Below the pieces are notes generated by a model, which ran no database searches, had not been told where the DNA came from, and saw only the letters and a program-made list of their open reading frames with translations. Of a DNA stretch of 64,000 nucleotides, positions 17,776 through 27,577 are shown in pieces; the first letter of the stretch is position 1, and each line of letters starts with the position of its first letter. The stretch is taken from the NCBI RefSeq assembly GCF_014191725.1, contig NZ_JACHWZ010000016.1:1-64000 (forward strand), in the 5' to 3' direction. The stretch comes from Microbulbifer rhizosphaerae. Lineage in GTDB: Bacteria; Pseudomonadota; Gammaproteobacteria; Pseudomonadales; Cellvibrionaceae. A program made the position numbers and the translations under genes.

Positions 17776-20319
17776 TCAGGTATCACACTGCACCGTCGCG
17801 CTGTCCGCGCCGCCAGGCACATATTTGATATTCGCCAACGCCAGGGACAGGGGGCCCTCGCTCTCCAGTACGAAGCTGCTGTCGATCCGCGAGAACTCCG
17901 CGCCCCGTTCGGCGAAGCACTGCAGGTCGATGGACAGAGGCGCCCACTGGCCCGGCTGCAGTTTTTGCAGCGACTCTTTAAGCGGCAGTTTGCCCAGGCA
18001 GTCGCCGCCGCAGGTCACCGAGGCGTACACCTCGCCGGCGAGCTCGCTGTCCACGCGGACATCCAGGCTGAGGGTACCGCCGGCCTCCAGGTAGCGGCTC
18101 AGGTCCTGGGGTTTATCCGCACGCAGGGCCACGCCGCCGGGGCGCAGGCCAGCCCACTCGACCAGGCGCGCGTCCTCCTGGTTGCGCATGTCGATGGCGG
18201 ACACACGAATATTGTCGTCGTCGCTCGCGGCGAGATTGCCCTCAACCACCAGGGGCGCGTTGCCCTCGTCGAGGATGACCAGGTCCCAGGGCGCGCGCGG
18301 GCGCCACACCATCATCCAGGCATCCTCCAGCTTGCCCGAAGCGTAGCTCTCGCCCTGCTCCGGCAGATCATTGGCTATCTCGATATCGTCGGCATAGGTA
18401 AGGCCGTAGCCGTAGGCGAAGAGCGGGTCGTAGCCGTCGTCGCCCAGGTTGAGCGGCACCTGGTCCACCAACCGCGGCCAGCTGAAGGAGAGCTTGCCGG
18501 TAAAGTCGTACTGGGTTTTTCCTTCCGCGTCCGTGAGGATCACGTCGGCCACGCCGGCGCCCTCGGAGCCTGGCAACCAGGCGGCGACAAAGGCGTCGGA
18601 GGCGTTCAGCTCCTTGTTGATCCACAGGGGACGGCCGGAGATGAAAATGCTCACTACCGGAATATTCTGCTGCTTGAGCTTCTTCAGCAGCGCCAGGTCG
18701 CGCTTGCTGCCGAACTGGTATTCGAGACTGGTGATATCCCCGTGCCACTCGGCATAGGGTTCCTCCCCGAAGACCACCACCGCCACATCGGGTTTGTCTC
18801 CCTCGAAATCTCCATCGACGGAGAGCAGCGCCTCGCCGCCGGCCTTTTCCGTCGCGCTTTTGATACCGGCGTAAATGGAGGTGGCACCGGGGAAATCCGC
18901 CGCCGTATTGCCGGTACCCTGCCAGGAAATGGTCCAACCGCCGCTCTGCTTGCCGATATTGTCCGCCGCGTCGCCGGCCACGAGGATTTTCTGTTTCGGG
19001 TCCAACGGCAACAGGCCGCCGTTGTTTTTATGGCTATTGTTTTTCAGCAGCACCAGGGATTTGCGCACCGCCTCGCGGGCGATGGCCCGGTGTTCCGGGC
19101 TACCCAGAATACCCTTTTTGCCCGCCAGGGGTTTGTTGCGCTCGAACAGGCCCGCGCGCATTTTCACCCGCAGTATACGTGTCACTGCGTCGTCGATGCG
19201 GCTCATGGGTATCTCGCCGCTCTGCGCCTGGGCCAGGGTATTTTTGTAGAGTGCCTTCCAGTCCGATGGCACCATAAACATATCCAGGCCCGCATTGATC
19301 GACTGGGGACAGCTCTCCAAGGTGCAGCCATCCACGAAGCGGTGGCCGTTCCAGTCCCCCACTACGAAACCGTCGAAGCCCAGCCTGCCTTTCAACACGT
19401 CGGTGAGCAGGTGTTTGTGCCCGTGCAACCGCACACCATTCCAACTGTTGAAGGAGGCCATCACCGTCTGTACGCCGGCGCCCAGCGCACCGATATAGCC
19501 GGCTGAATGTATGCGCGCCAGTTCCTCTTCACTGGCCAGTGTGTCGCCGCGGTCCATGCCGCGTTCGGTGCCGCCATCACCGATAAAGTGCTTGGTGGCG
19601 GAGATCAGTTTCTGGCCGCCGAGAAATTCATCGGAGGACTTCTCCCCCTGAATGCCCTCGACCATGGCGCGAGCGTACTCGCGCACGATTTTCGGGTCCT
19701 CGGAATAGCTCTCAAAGGTGCGGCCCCAGCGGTCGTCGCGCACCACCGCCACCGTGGGCGCGAAGGTCCAGTCGATGCCGGTCACCGCCACCTCCCGCGC
19801 CGTGGCCTCGCCAATGCGCTGGATCAGCTCCGGGTCGTGCGTTGCACCGAGGCCGATATTGTGCGGAAACAGGGTCGCGCCGATCACATTGTTGTGTCCG
19901 TGCACCGCATCCGAGCCCCACATCACCGGAATGGCAACGCCGCCGTGGGAGGTATCCATGGAGGCTTCATAGTAAGCGTTGGCCAGGTCCAGCCAGTCCT
20001 GCGGCGTGGCGAACTTGTCGTTGTTCGGATAGGTGCCGCCGCCGTTCAGAATCGAACCCAGATGGTATTGCCTGACGTCTTCCGGGGTGGCGTACTTGAT
20101 CTCCGCCTGGATCATCTGGCCGACTTTTTCCTCCAGGGACATACGGGAGAGGAGATCGGCGATCTTTTTCTCCATCTCCGGGTCCGCGGGCAGTGCCGGT
20201 TGCAGTTTTGGCCAGGGATTTTCCATAGCTTTTGCAGCAGTCTGTGGCGAGGGGTCTTTGCCGCCGCAGGCGGACAGTAGTGACAGAAGGCCAGCGATCA
20301 TTATTTTTTTATTCAGCAT
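17776..20319 (-). CDS. GH3 exo-glycosidase lipoprotein (beta-glucosidase/xylosidase type)
   Basis: The 847-residue protein has a lipoprotein signal (LLSACGG), a GH3 N-terminal barrel with nucleophile Asp322 in VVGDWNGH, and a GH3 C-terminal domain (KILVAGDAADNIGKQSGGWT..., PVVSIFISGRPLWI). A C-terminal ~180-residue beta domain resembles the one in ExoP-type marine GH3 enzymes. It probably removes terminal glucose or xylose from oligosaccharides in the periplasm. It is closely related in layout to the next gene, and the two lie in tandem, so a duplication is likely. Upstream sits a repeat cluster at 20340-20490. Confidence 0.93.
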   Translation of the reverse strand: MLNKKIMIAGLLSLLSACGGKDPSPQTAAKAMENPWPKLQPALPADPEMEKKIADLLSRMSLEEKVGQMIQAEIKYATPEDVRQYHLGSILNGGGTYPNNDKFATPQDWLDLANAYYEASMDTSHGGVAIPVMWGSDAVHGHNNVIGATLFPHNIGLGATHDPELIQRIGEATAREVAVTGIDWTFAPTVAVVRDDRWGRTFESYSEDPKIVREYARAMVEGIQGEKSSDEFLGGQKLISATKHFIGDGGTERGMDRGDTLASEEELARIHSAGYIGALGAGVQTVMASFNSWNGVRLHGHKHLLTDVLKGRLGFDGFVVGDWNGHRFVDGCTLESCPQSINAGLDMFMVPSDWKALYKNTLAQAQSGEIPMSRIDDAVTRILRVKMRAGLFERNKPLAGKKGILGSPEHRAIAREAVRKSLVLLKNNSHKNNGGLLPLDPKQKILVAGDAADNIGKQSGGWTISWQGTGNTAADFPGATSIYAGIKSATEKAGGEALLSVDGDFEGDKPDVAVVVFGEEPYAEWHGDITSLEYQFGSKRDLALLKKLKQQNIPVVSIFISGRPLWINKELNASDAFVAAWLPGSEGAGVADVILTDAEGKTQYDFTGKLSFSWPRLVDQVPLNLGDDGYDPLFAYGYGLTYADDIEIANDLPEQGESYASGKLEDAWMMVWRPRAPWDLVILDEGNAPLVVEGNLAASDDDNIRVSAIDMRNQEDARLVEWAGLRPGGVALRADKPQDLSRYLEAGGTLSLDVRVDSELAGEVYASVTCGGDCLGKLPLKESLQKLQPGQWAPLSIDLQCFAERGAEFSRIDSSFVLESEGPLSLALANIKYVPGGADSATVQCDT

Positions 20320-20404
20320 AAATTCACTCTTACGTCGCTTGCGGAGCTGGAGCCTTTAGCGCCCCAATATTGCTCCGCGGTCCCGAGTTACTACATCGGT
20401 ATTC

Positions 20405-20488
20405 GTAGGATGGGCAAAGCGTAGCGTGCCCATCCTACAATTCTGCGGGCCTCCGGCCCGCTTGCGGAGCTGGAGCTCCGCGGTCCCG
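20405..20488. repeat. Family B palindrome next to family D repeat
   Basis: GTAGGATGGGCAAAGCGTAG and its inverted partner (ending CCCATCCTAC) occupy 20405-20438. GCTTGCGGAGCTGGAGCTCC followed by GCGGTCCCGGG occupies 20458-20488. A degenerate second D copy is at about 20339-20385. The elements separate the two GH3 genes. Confidence 0.8.
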
Positions 20489-20491
20489 GGA

Positions 20492-23400
20492 TCATTGCAT
20501 CAGCTTGGCCAGGGTCGGCTCCATGGCCTCGGCCCATATTTCGTAACCCTGTTCGCTCAGGTGCAGGCGGTCCGGCATGATTTCCGCGCTCAGGCGGCCA
20601 TCTTCCGCCAGGAATCTGTCGCCGATATCCAGGAAGAAAATATTTTCCCCATCGGCGTAGCTGGCGATGATTTCATTGATACCACTGTTGATTTTTCTCA
20701 TCGGCGTGCCGGGCTGCTCGTCCCGGGGAAAGATTCCCAGCAACAGGATCTTGGTATTCGGCAGCCGGCTGCGCAGTTCGTCCAGCACCTCGCGGATGCC
20801 AGCGGCGGTGAAGCGCGGTTCCTCGCGGCGATGGCCGGTGTTGTTGGTGCCGATCATCAGCACCGCGGCCTTGGGTTCTATGCCGTCCACTTCGCCGTGC
20901 TGCAGGCGCCAGAGCAGGTTTTCAGTTCTGTCGCCGCCGAAGCCCAGGTTGACCGCGTTGCGCCCGCCGTAGAACTTCTCCCACACGGCCTTGCCCTCCT
21001 TCTCCCAGCCCTGGGTGATGGAGTCGCCGAGCATCAGCAGGTTCACATTGCCCTGTTCGATGCGGGCCAGTTTTTCCTCGTGACGGGGCAGCCACCAGTC
21101 CCGCGCCCAATAGTGATCGAGTGTCGCCGGGGTGACGGAGAGCTTGCGGTAGTCCGGACAGCTCTGATTGGCCTCGCCTTTGCGATCCAGGCGGATATTG
21201 GCCACGGCTACCTGGCCGGTGCCGCCGCCGCGCAGCTCGAAGGGCACGGATATCGCTGAGAAGTCGTCACCGTCGCGGACGAAGCAGCTGAGTTTGACGC
21301 TCATGTGCCGCCAGCCCTGTCCGGCCATGGCCTGGGCCTGACTGGAGATATCCAGTTGCCGCTCGCACTCGTCGCCACCCTCTTTACCGCAATGGAGCAC
21401 CACCCCCAGGCCGCCCTTGTCCAGGTCGTCCACCTTGAGATCGAAGGAAAGCACACCCTCCGGCACATAGGCGGACAGGTCCAGCGGGTCGCCGTTGCGT
21501 ACGCTGAGGCCGGCGAGCCAGGTGTCCTTCCATGTCAGGGTGAGCGCGTCTTCCTGCACATCCTTATCGCTGGTCATCACGGTGACGCGACCGCTGGGCA
21601 GTTTGGCGAAGGCGCCGCTCAGCATCTGGTCCTGCTCGAAGTCGTTGATCCGAACTCCCCAGGGCTGCAGCGGACGGCCGACGTACAGGGCGATGCTGTT
21701 GCTTTCGCCACTGGTCAGGCCGGGGACATTTTCCGCAAGCTCTTCCGGTCCCTGTTCCGCGCCCGCGTAGTCGAGGCCGTAGCCGTTGGCGAACAGCGGA
21801 TCGTAGTCCGGGTGATGGGGATTGAGGCGCGCCTGCAGCGGCAGTTTTGGCCAGGAAAAGGAAAGCTTGCCGGAAAAATCGAAATTCGGCTCGCCGTCGG
21901 CCTTGGCGATAATCACGTCCGCCACGCCGGCGCCCTCGGTGCCCGGCAGCCAGGCGGCGGCGAAGGCATCGGAGGCGTTCAGCTCCGGGTTGACCCACAG
22001 GGGGCGGCCGGAGAGGAATATCGAGACCACCGGAATGCCTTGGGACTTGAGGGATTTCAGCAGCGCCAGGTTGCGCTTTTTGCCCGCCTCGAATTCCAGG
22101 GTATTCAGGTCGCCGTGGCCCTCGGCATAGGGCTGCTCGCCGAATACCACTATCGCCACGTCGGGCTTCTGATCGAAGCTGCCGTCGGCGGACAGCACGG
22201 CGCTGCCGCCGGCTTTTTCCACCGAGGCTTTTATGCCCGTGTAGATCGAGGTGGCGCCGGGAAATTTCTCGTTGGGAATACCCGCGCCCTGCCAACTGAC
22301 GCTCCAGCCACCGGATTGCATGGCGATGCTGTCGGCGCCGTCACCGGCCACCAGGATTTTCTGTTTCGGGCTGAGCGGCAGGATATTGTCGCGGTTTTTC
22401 AGCAGCACCAGGCTCTCGCGCACGGCGCGGCGGGCCAGGGCGCGGTGCTCCGGAGAACCGACCACCTCCTCGCGGCCGGCGAGGGCGCGCTCGGAGGGCT
22501 TCTTGTCGAACAGGCCGGCGCGCACTTTGACGCGCAGGATGCGCCGCACCGCATCGTCCAGCCGTTCCTGGGAAATTTCCCCGGCGCGTACCTGGGCCAG
22601 GGTATTTTTGATCATCGGCTTCCAATCGTAAGTGACCATCAGCAGGTCGATGCCGGCGTTGATCGCCTGCGCACAGCTGTCGTTGGTACAGCCGGGCACC
22701 TGGCCGTGGCCGTTCCAGTCGCCCACCACCAGGCCGTCGAAGCCCATACGCTTTTTCAGCACGTCGGTGAGCAGGTAGCGGTTGCCGTGGTTCTTCTCGC
22801 CGTTCCAGGCAGAGAAGCTGGCCATGACGGTCTGTACCCCGGCTTCGATGGCCGCGGGGTAGCCCGGATTGTGGATATCCACCAGTTCGCGCTCATCGAT
22901 GCGCGCGTCGCCCTGGTCGTCGCCGCCGTAGGTGCCGCCGTCGGCGAGGAAATGCTTGGCGGTGGCGATCACGCGGGTCTCGCCGAGATGGTCGCTGCCG
23001 CCGGTTTTACCCTGTAGCCCCTCCACCATTGCGGAGGCGTAGTCGCGCACCACTGCCGGATCTTCGGAATAGCTTTCGTAGGTGCGACCCCAGAAGTCGT
23101 TCTGAGCCACCGCCAGGGTGGGGGCAAAAACCCACTCGACGCCGGTAGTGCGTACTTCCTCCGCGGTGGCCGCGCCGATTTCCCGCACCAGGTCCGGATC
23201 GCGCGCGGCACCCAGGCCGATGTTGTGGGGGAACAGGGTGGCGCCCACCAGGTTGCCGTTGCCGTGCACCGCATCGGTTCCCCAGAAGATCGGGATGGCG
23301 GTGCCGCCGTCGGAGGTGTCCATGGACGCCTCCCAGTAGGCGTCCGCCAGTGCCACCCATTCGTCCGGCCCGGCGCCGTCCACACGGTTGGGCATGGAGC

Positions 23401-23725
23401 CGCCGCCATTCAGGACCGAACCGATATGGTATTTCTTCACTTCTTCCGGAGTGATCGACTGGATCTCCGCCTGCATGATCTGCCCGACCTTTTCCTCAAG
23501 GGTCATCTTTTGCAGCAGCGACTCCACCCGCTCCTCGACTTTGGGATCGCCGGCGGGGCTGGACGCCTGCGGCCAGGCCTTGAGGCTGGGGGATTGCGCT
23601 TCGCTCCCCTCGCTCCCGGTGGAACAGCCCTGGATCGAGAAGAGTATCGCCGCACACAGGAGTGCATGCAGGGGTTTCGAGGAGAAGTCTTTTATTTTCA
23701 TGGTAATGGTCTTTGCTCGATACAT
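20492..23725 (-). CDS. GH3 glycosidase fused to a C-terminal SGNH/GDSL esterase, lipoprotein
   Basis: This is a two-enzyme protein of about 1077 residues from the ATG at 23725. The open frame begins at 23854, but that part translates repeat sequence. An ATG at 23701 is also possible. A lipoprotein signal ends SIQGC. The GH3 part has nucleophile Asp336 in [10 protein letters not shown] and is followed by the ExoP-like beta domain. From about 870 there is a complete SGNH hydrolase: Ser902 in LGDSITQGW, Gly in [10 protein letters not shown], Asn in MIGTNNTGH and the D-x-x-H pair in [11 protein letters not shown]. Expected action is removal of terminal sugars and of an acyl (perhaps acetyl) group from the same oligosaccharide. 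This order is uncommon to my knowledge. Its stop lies 172 bases before the next GH3 start. Confidence 0.92.
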   Translation of the reverse strand: MYRAKTITMKIKDFSSKPLHALLCAAILFSIQGCSTGSEGSEAQSPSLKAWPQASSPAGDPKVEERVESLLQKMTLEEKVGQIMQAEIQSITPEEVKKYHIGSVLNGGGSMPNRVDGAGPDEWVALADAYWEASMDTSDGGTAIPIFWGTDAVHGNGNLVGATLFPHNIGLGAARDPDLVREIGAATAEEVRTTGVEWVFAPTLAVAQNDFWGRTYESYSEDPAVVRDYASAMVEGLQGKTGGSDHLGETRVIATAKHFLADGGTYGGDDQGDARIDERELVDIHNPGYPAAIEAGVQTVMASFSAWNGEKNHGNRYLLTDVLKKRMGFDGLVVGDWNGHGQVPGCTNDSCAQAINAGIDLLMVTYDWKPMIKNTLAQVRAGEISQERLDDAVRRILRVKVRAGLFDKKPSERALAGREEVVGSPEHRALARRAVRESLVLLKNRDNILPLSPKQKILVAGDGADSIAMQSGGWSVSWQGAGIPNEKFPGATSIYTGIKASVEKAGGSAVLSADGSFDQKPDVAIVVFGEQPYAEGHGDLNTLEFEAGKKRNLALLKSLKSQGIPVVSIFLSGRPLWVNPELNASDAFAAAWLPGTEGAGVADVIIAKADGEPNFDFSGKLSFSWPKLPLQARLNPHHPDYDPLFANGYGLDYAGAEQGPEELAENVPGLTSGESNSIALYVGRPLQPWGVRINDFEQDQMLSGAFAKLPSGRVTVMTSDKDVQEDALTLTWKDTWLAGLSVRNGDPLDLSAYVPEGVLSFDLKVDDLDKGGLGVVLHCGKEGGDECERQLDISSQAQAMAGQGWRHMSVKLSCFVRDGDDFSAISVPFELRGGGTGQVAVANIRLDRKGEANQSCPDYRKLSVTPATLDHYWARDWWLPRHEEKLARIEQGNVNLLMLGDSITQGWEKEGKAVWEKFYGGRNAVNLGFGGDRTENLLWRLQHGEVDGIEPKAAVLMIGTNNTGHRREEPRFTAAGIREVLDELRSRLPNTKILLLGIFPRDEQPGTPMRKINSGINEIIASYADGENIFFLDIGDRFLAEDGRLSAEIMPDRLHLSEQGYEIWAEAMEPTLAKLMQ

Positions 23726-23740
23726 CTTCTGTGTTTCCCC

Positions 23741-23882
23741 TGTAGGAGCCTGCTTGCAGGCGAATATTACCGGGCTTCGTATTAACCCTTTTATTCGCCT
23801 GGCAGATTTTTGCTCCTGCAAAATCTGCATTTCCGCTGGGCGGCATTCCGCCATCCATGGCGGTCACAATAAGGCTCCTACA
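23741..23882. repeat. Family A palindrome interrupted by another repeat (family C)
   Basis: The left arm TGTAGGAGCCTGCTTGCAGG starts at 23741; the right arm is split into TTATTCGCCTG (about 23791) and GGCTCCTACA (23873-23882). Between them lies a ~70-base unit with GCAGATTTTTGCTCCTGC, CCGCTGGGCGGCATTCCGCC and ATCCATGGCGG. The inverted form of this unit is found inside the family B repeat at 25886-26030. It therefore looks like a small mobile repeat that lands in other palindromes. Confidence 0.75.
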
Positions 23883-23899
23883 TACAGTGCCACCAACAG

Positions 23900-25678
23900 C
23901 TAGTGGGAATTCCTCGGCGTGCCGTGGCGCTCCACCAGGCGCAAGTGCTCCTCGTCCATGGCCATATCGCCGCCGTCCTGCAGTTGGGTCACCGTCTTGC
24001 GGTAGATTTCCTGCCACGGAGTCTGGTTGACCAGGGGCGGCTGTTGCAGTTCCGCGCGGCGACGCTCCAATTCCGCGTCTTCCAACAGTACATTGACCCT
24101 GTTGTTGTTCAGGTCAATCTCCACCGGGTCATTGGTCTGCAGCAGCGCCAGGCCGCCGCCGGCCGCCGCTTCCGGCGAGGCGTTGAGAATCGACGGGCTG
24201 GCGGAAGTGCCGCTCTGGCGGCCGTCGCCGATACAGGGCAGGCAGTTGATGCCGCGCTTGATCAGGTAGTCCGGCGGACGCATGTTCACCACTTCGGCGG
24301 AACCCGGGTAGCCCAGGGGGCCGCAGTTGCGGATTATCAGTACGCAGCGCTCGTCGACGTCCAGCGACGGGTCGTCGATCCTGTGGTGATAATCCTCGGG
24401 ACCGTCGAACACGATGGCGCGACCACGCAGCACATTGGGATGTTCCGGGTCGGAGAGATAGTGTTTGCGGAAATCCTCGCCGATCACCGATTTTTTCATG
24501 ATCGCCGAGTCGAACAGGTTGCCGCGCATCACCGCGAAACCGGCGTTTTCCATCATCGGCTGCGCAAAGGGGCGGATAACCTTTTCATTGCGCGAAACCT
24601 GTTCGCCATAATTTTCGCCGATGGTTTTTCCGTTCACCGTGCGGCAGTCGCCGGCCACCAGACCGGCGCGCAGCAGTTCGCCCATTACCGAGGGCACGCC
24701 GCCTGCGCGGTAGAAATCCTCGCCCAGGTATTCGCCCGCGGGCTGGCAGTTCACCAGCAGGGGAATTTCCTCGCCGTATTCCTGCCAGTCCTCGATGGAT
24801 ATCTCCACCCCCACCCGGTTGGCGATGGCCTGCAGGTGCGGCGGCGCATTGGTGGAGCCGCCGATGGCGGAGCACAGGCGGATGGCGTTGAGGAAGGCTT
24901 CGCGGGTCATGACGTCGGAGGGCTTCAGGTCTTCCCATACCATATCGACGATGCGCAGGCCGGTGTAATAGGCGATCTGCGCGCGCTCCTTGTAGGGAGC
25001 GGGGATGGCCGCGCAGCCGGGCAGGGACATGCCCAGCCCCTCGGCCAGGCTGTTCATGGTCAGCGCGGTGCCCATGGTGTTGCAGTGGCCGGGACTCGGT
25101 GCGGAGGCGGTGACATTGTCCATAAAGCCTTCGTAGTCGATGTCACCGCGCGCGTACTGCTCCCGCGAACTCCAGATAATCGAGCCGGAACCCACACGCT
25201 TCTCCACGTCCCATCCATTCAGCATGGGGCCGCCGGAGAGTACGATCGCGGGAATATCCACCGTCGCCGCGGCCATTATTGTGGCCGGCGTGGTTTTGTC
25301 GCAGCCGGTGGTGAGCACCACGCCGTCGAGGGGGTAGCCGTAGAGGATTTCCACCAGCCCCAGGTAGGCCAGGTTGCGGTCCAGCGCGGCGGTGGGGCGC
25401 TTGCCCATCTCGTGGATGGCGTGTACCGGGAATTCGAACGGCACACCACCGGCGGCGCGGATGCCGTCGCGAACCCGCTGGGCGAGTTCCATATGGTGAC
25501 GGTTGCAGGGAGCCAGGTCGCTGCCGGTCTGGGCGATGCCGATAATCGGCTTACCGGACTGCAGTTCCTCACGGGTGAGGCCGTAGTTCAGGTAGCGCTC
25601 GATATAAATGGCGGTCTGGTCCGGCTGGCTCGGGTCGTTGAACCAGTCGGTGCTGCGGAGTTTTCTTTTCTTGCTCAT
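23900..25678 (-). CDS. xylD: D-xylonate dehydratase (IlvD/Edd family)
   Basis: This enzyme converts D-xylonate to 2-keto-3-deoxy-D-xylonate in the cytoplasm, the third step of oxidative xylose breakdown. The 592-residue length matches Caulobacter XylD. The iron-sulfur cysteines are in place: Cys58 (DLAPCNRHH), Cys126 (TTGCDKTTPA) and Cys199 (PSPGHCNTMGTA), as are the family blocks SGGPMLNGW and GYPGSAEV. Arabinonate or galactonate dehydratases are close relatives, but the surrounding xylB, xylC, xylX and xylA genes favour xylonate. No strong ribosome site is seen before the ATG. A 396-base repeat-filled gap separates it from xylA. Confidence 0.93.
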   Translation of the reverse strand: MSKKRKLRSTDWFNDPSQPDQTAIYIERYLNYGLTREELQSGKPIIGIAQTGSDLAPCNRHHMELAQRVRDGIRAAGGVPFEFPVHAIHEMGKRPTAALDRNLAYLGLVEILYGYPLDGVVLTTGCDKTTPATIMAAATVDIPAIVLSGGPMLNGWDVEKRVGSGSIIWSSREQYARGDIDYEGFMDNVTASAPSPGHCNTMGTALTMNSLAEGLGMSLPGCAAIPAPYKERAQIAYYTGLRIVDMVWEDLKPSDVMTREAFLNAIRLCSAIGGSTNAPPHLQAIANRVGVEISIEDWQEYGEEIPLLVNCQPAGEYLGEDFYRAGGVPSVMGELLRAGLVAGDCRTVNGKTIGENYGEQVSRNEKVIRPFAQPMMENAGFAVMRGNLFDSAIMKKSVIGEDFRKHYLSDPEHPNVLRGRAIVFDGPEDYHHRIDDPSLDVDERCVLIIRNCGPLGYPGSAEVVNMRPPDYLIKRGINCLPCIGDGRQSGTSASPSILNASPEAAAGGGLALLQTNDPVEIDLNNNRVNVLLEDAELERRRAELQQPPLVNQTPWQEIYRKTVTQLQDGGDMAMDEEHLRLVERHGTPRNSH

Positions 25679-25885
25679 CTGTTAAATCTTACAAATAAAA
25701 TTTTGTCGAGGTTGTCCGTAGCCGGAACGTATCGTTTTAAAGCGAAGCCGGGGTTCCTGTAGTTGGATTTTGTGGCGGCCCTGCTGCCGGTAGCCGCTCG
25801 CTCAACAGCCTCATCGGCAAATGTTTCGCGAACGGCTCCCGGCATCAGGGCCTTCGCACGGGCTGCGGTATTCTTCCCTCGGTTC

Positions 25886-26030
25886 GTAGGATGGGCAAAG
25901 GAGCGCAGCGACGTGCCCATCACCAGCTCAGCGCGATGGGCACGAGCCCGCCATGGATGGCGGAGTGCCGCCCAGCGGGAATGCAGAAAACGCAAGGAGC
26001 AGTTTTCTGCCTGCGCTTTGCCCACCCTAC
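25886..26030. repeat. Family B palindrome carrying an inserted family C unit
   Basis: The outer arms GTAGGATGGGCAAAGGAGCG and CTTTGCCCACCCTAC are the family B ends. Inserted before the right arm is the inverse of the 23.8-kb family C unit (GCCCGCCATGGATGGCGG, GCCGCCCAGCGGGAATGCAG, CAAGGAGCAGTTTTCTGC). No gene is visible in the rest of 25679-26074. Confidence 0.75.
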
Positions 26031-26074
26031 AAATCTATTCGTAGGTGCGCCGCGCGCACCGCCCAAGCTCCGAG

Positions 26075-27511
26075 TCAAGCCAGCGTATAGGCCGTCTTCA
26101 CAACGGTATAGAACTCCCGTGCATAACTGCCCTGCTCCCGCGCACCGAAGCTGGAACCCTTGCGGCCGCCGAAGGGCACGTGATAATCCACACCGGCGGT
26201 GGGCACATTGACCATCACCATACCCGCCTGGGCGTTGCGCCTGAAATGGCTGGCGTACTTCAGCGACTGGGTAACTATACCGGCGGAGAGGCCGAACTCG
26301 GTGTCGTTGGCGAGCGCCAGGGCGTGGTCGTAATCGTCCGCGCGCAGCACCGAGGCCACCGGGCCGAAAATTTCCTCGCGGTTGATGCGCATTTCCGGGG
26401 TGGTTTCGGTAAACAGCGCCGGGGTGAGGAAAAACCCCGGGGTTTCCCGCTCCACCTGCTCGCCGCCGCACGCCAAACGTGCACCCTCTTCCGAACCGAT
26501 TTTTATGTAGTCCAGGTCCTGCTTCAACTGCCGTGCGTCCACCACCGGGCCGATATGGGTGCCCTCCTTGAGGGCGTGGTCTACCACCAAGCCGCGCATG
26601 CGTTCGCACACCGCTTCCACAAAGCGGTCGTGAATACCGGCGGTAACGATCAGGCGGCTGGAGGCGGTGCAGCGCTGGCCGGTAGAGAAAAAAGCGCCGT
26701 TGACCGCGCACTCCACCGCGGTGTTCAAATCTGCGTCGTCGAGCACCACCAGCGGGTTCTTGCCGCCCATCTCCAACTGCACCTTGGCCAAACGCGCGGC
26801 CGCGGCGGCGGCGATATTGCGCCCGGTGTTCTGTGAGCCGGTGAAGCTGATTCCGTCCACCTGCGGATGGTTGACCAGCGCATCGCCAATCACCCGGCCG
26901 GGGCCCATCACCAGGTTGAAAACGCCGCCGGGCACGCCGGCCTCGGCGATGATTTCCGCCAGCGCGTGGGCGGAGCCGGGCACCAGTTCCGCGGGCTTGA
27001 ATACCACGCAGTTGCCGTAGGCCAGCGCCGGGGCGATTTTCCAGGCGGGGATGGCGATGGGGAAGTTCCACGGCGTGATCAGGCCGATCACCCCCAGGGA
27101 TTCGCGGGTGACGGAGACATCCAGCCCCGGGCGCACCGACGGTTGCAGCTCGCCGCGCAGCTGCAGCACTTCGCCGGAGAAAAATTTGAAGATCTGGCCC
27201 GCGCGCACCACCTCGCCGGTGGCCTCCGGCAGGGTTTTGCCCTCCTCGCGGGCGAGCAGTTCGCCCAACTCGGCGCGGCGGTCGAGAATCATCTGGCCGA
27301 TGCGATCGAGCAGTTCACTGCGCTGCTGGATGCCGCTTTGCGACCAGGCGGGGAAGGCCTGCCGGGCCGCGGCCACCGCGTCCTCCAGTTGTGCGGGGGA
27401 CGCCTGGGCGTAGTCTGCAATCAGGTCGCCGGTGTCGGAGGGATTGATGTTGGCGAGGGTGCCCTGGCCCTCCACCCATTCCCCGGCGATGTAGTTGCGT
27501 TTGGTGGTCAT
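26075..27511 (-). CDS. xylA: 2-oxoglutarate semialdehyde dehydrogenase (aldehyde dehydrogenase family)
   Basis: It oxidises 2-oxoglutarate semialdehyde (2,5-dioxopentanoate) with NAD(P)+ to 2-oxoglutarate, the last step of the Weimberg pathway. The 478-residue protein has the full aldehyde dehydrogenase signature: general base Glu247 in LEMGGKNPL, catalytic Cys281 in TGQRCTASS, cofactor-binding GSQNTGR and EEIFGPVASVL. The ATG follows AGAGGTAACC. It is named after the Caulobacter gene, which is unrelated to xylose isomerase. Substrate is assigned from context; succinate semialdehyde is the usual alternative for this subgroup. Confidence 0.9.
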   Translation of the reverse strand: MTTKRNYIAGEWVEGQGTLANINPSDTGDLIADYAQASPAQLEDAVAAARQAFPAWSQSGIQQRSELLDRIGQMILDRRAELGELLAREEGKTLPEATGEVVRAGQIFKFFSGEVLQLRGELQPSVRPGLDVSVTRESLGVIGLITPWNFPIAIPAWKIAPALAYGNCVVFKPAELVPGSAHALAEIIAEAGVPGGVFNLVMGPGRVIGDALVNHPQVDGISFTGSQNTGRNIAAAAAARLAKVQLEMGGKNPLVVLDDADLNTAVECAVNGAFFSTGQRCTASSRLIVTAGIHDRFVEAVCERMRGLVVDHALKEGTHIGPVVDARQLKQDLDYIKIGSEEGARLACGGEQVERETPGFFLTPALFTETTPEMRINREEIFGPVASVLRADDYDHALALANDTEFGLSAGIVTQSLKYASHFRRNAQAGMVMVNVPTAGVDYHVPFGGRKGSSFGAREQGSYAREFYTVVKTAYTLA

Positions 27512-27545
27512 GGTTACCTCTTTATCTTTTTTTGCGGGCGTGGCC

Positions 27546-27576
27546 CGCTTGCGGAGCTGGAGCTCCGCGGTCCCGG
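27546..27576. repeat. Family D short palindromic repeat
   Basis: GCTTGCGGAGCTGGAGCTCC followed by GCGGTCCCGG is nearly identical to the copy at 20458-20488. It occupies the short gap between xylX and xylA. Confidence 0.75.
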
Positions 27577-27577
27577 G

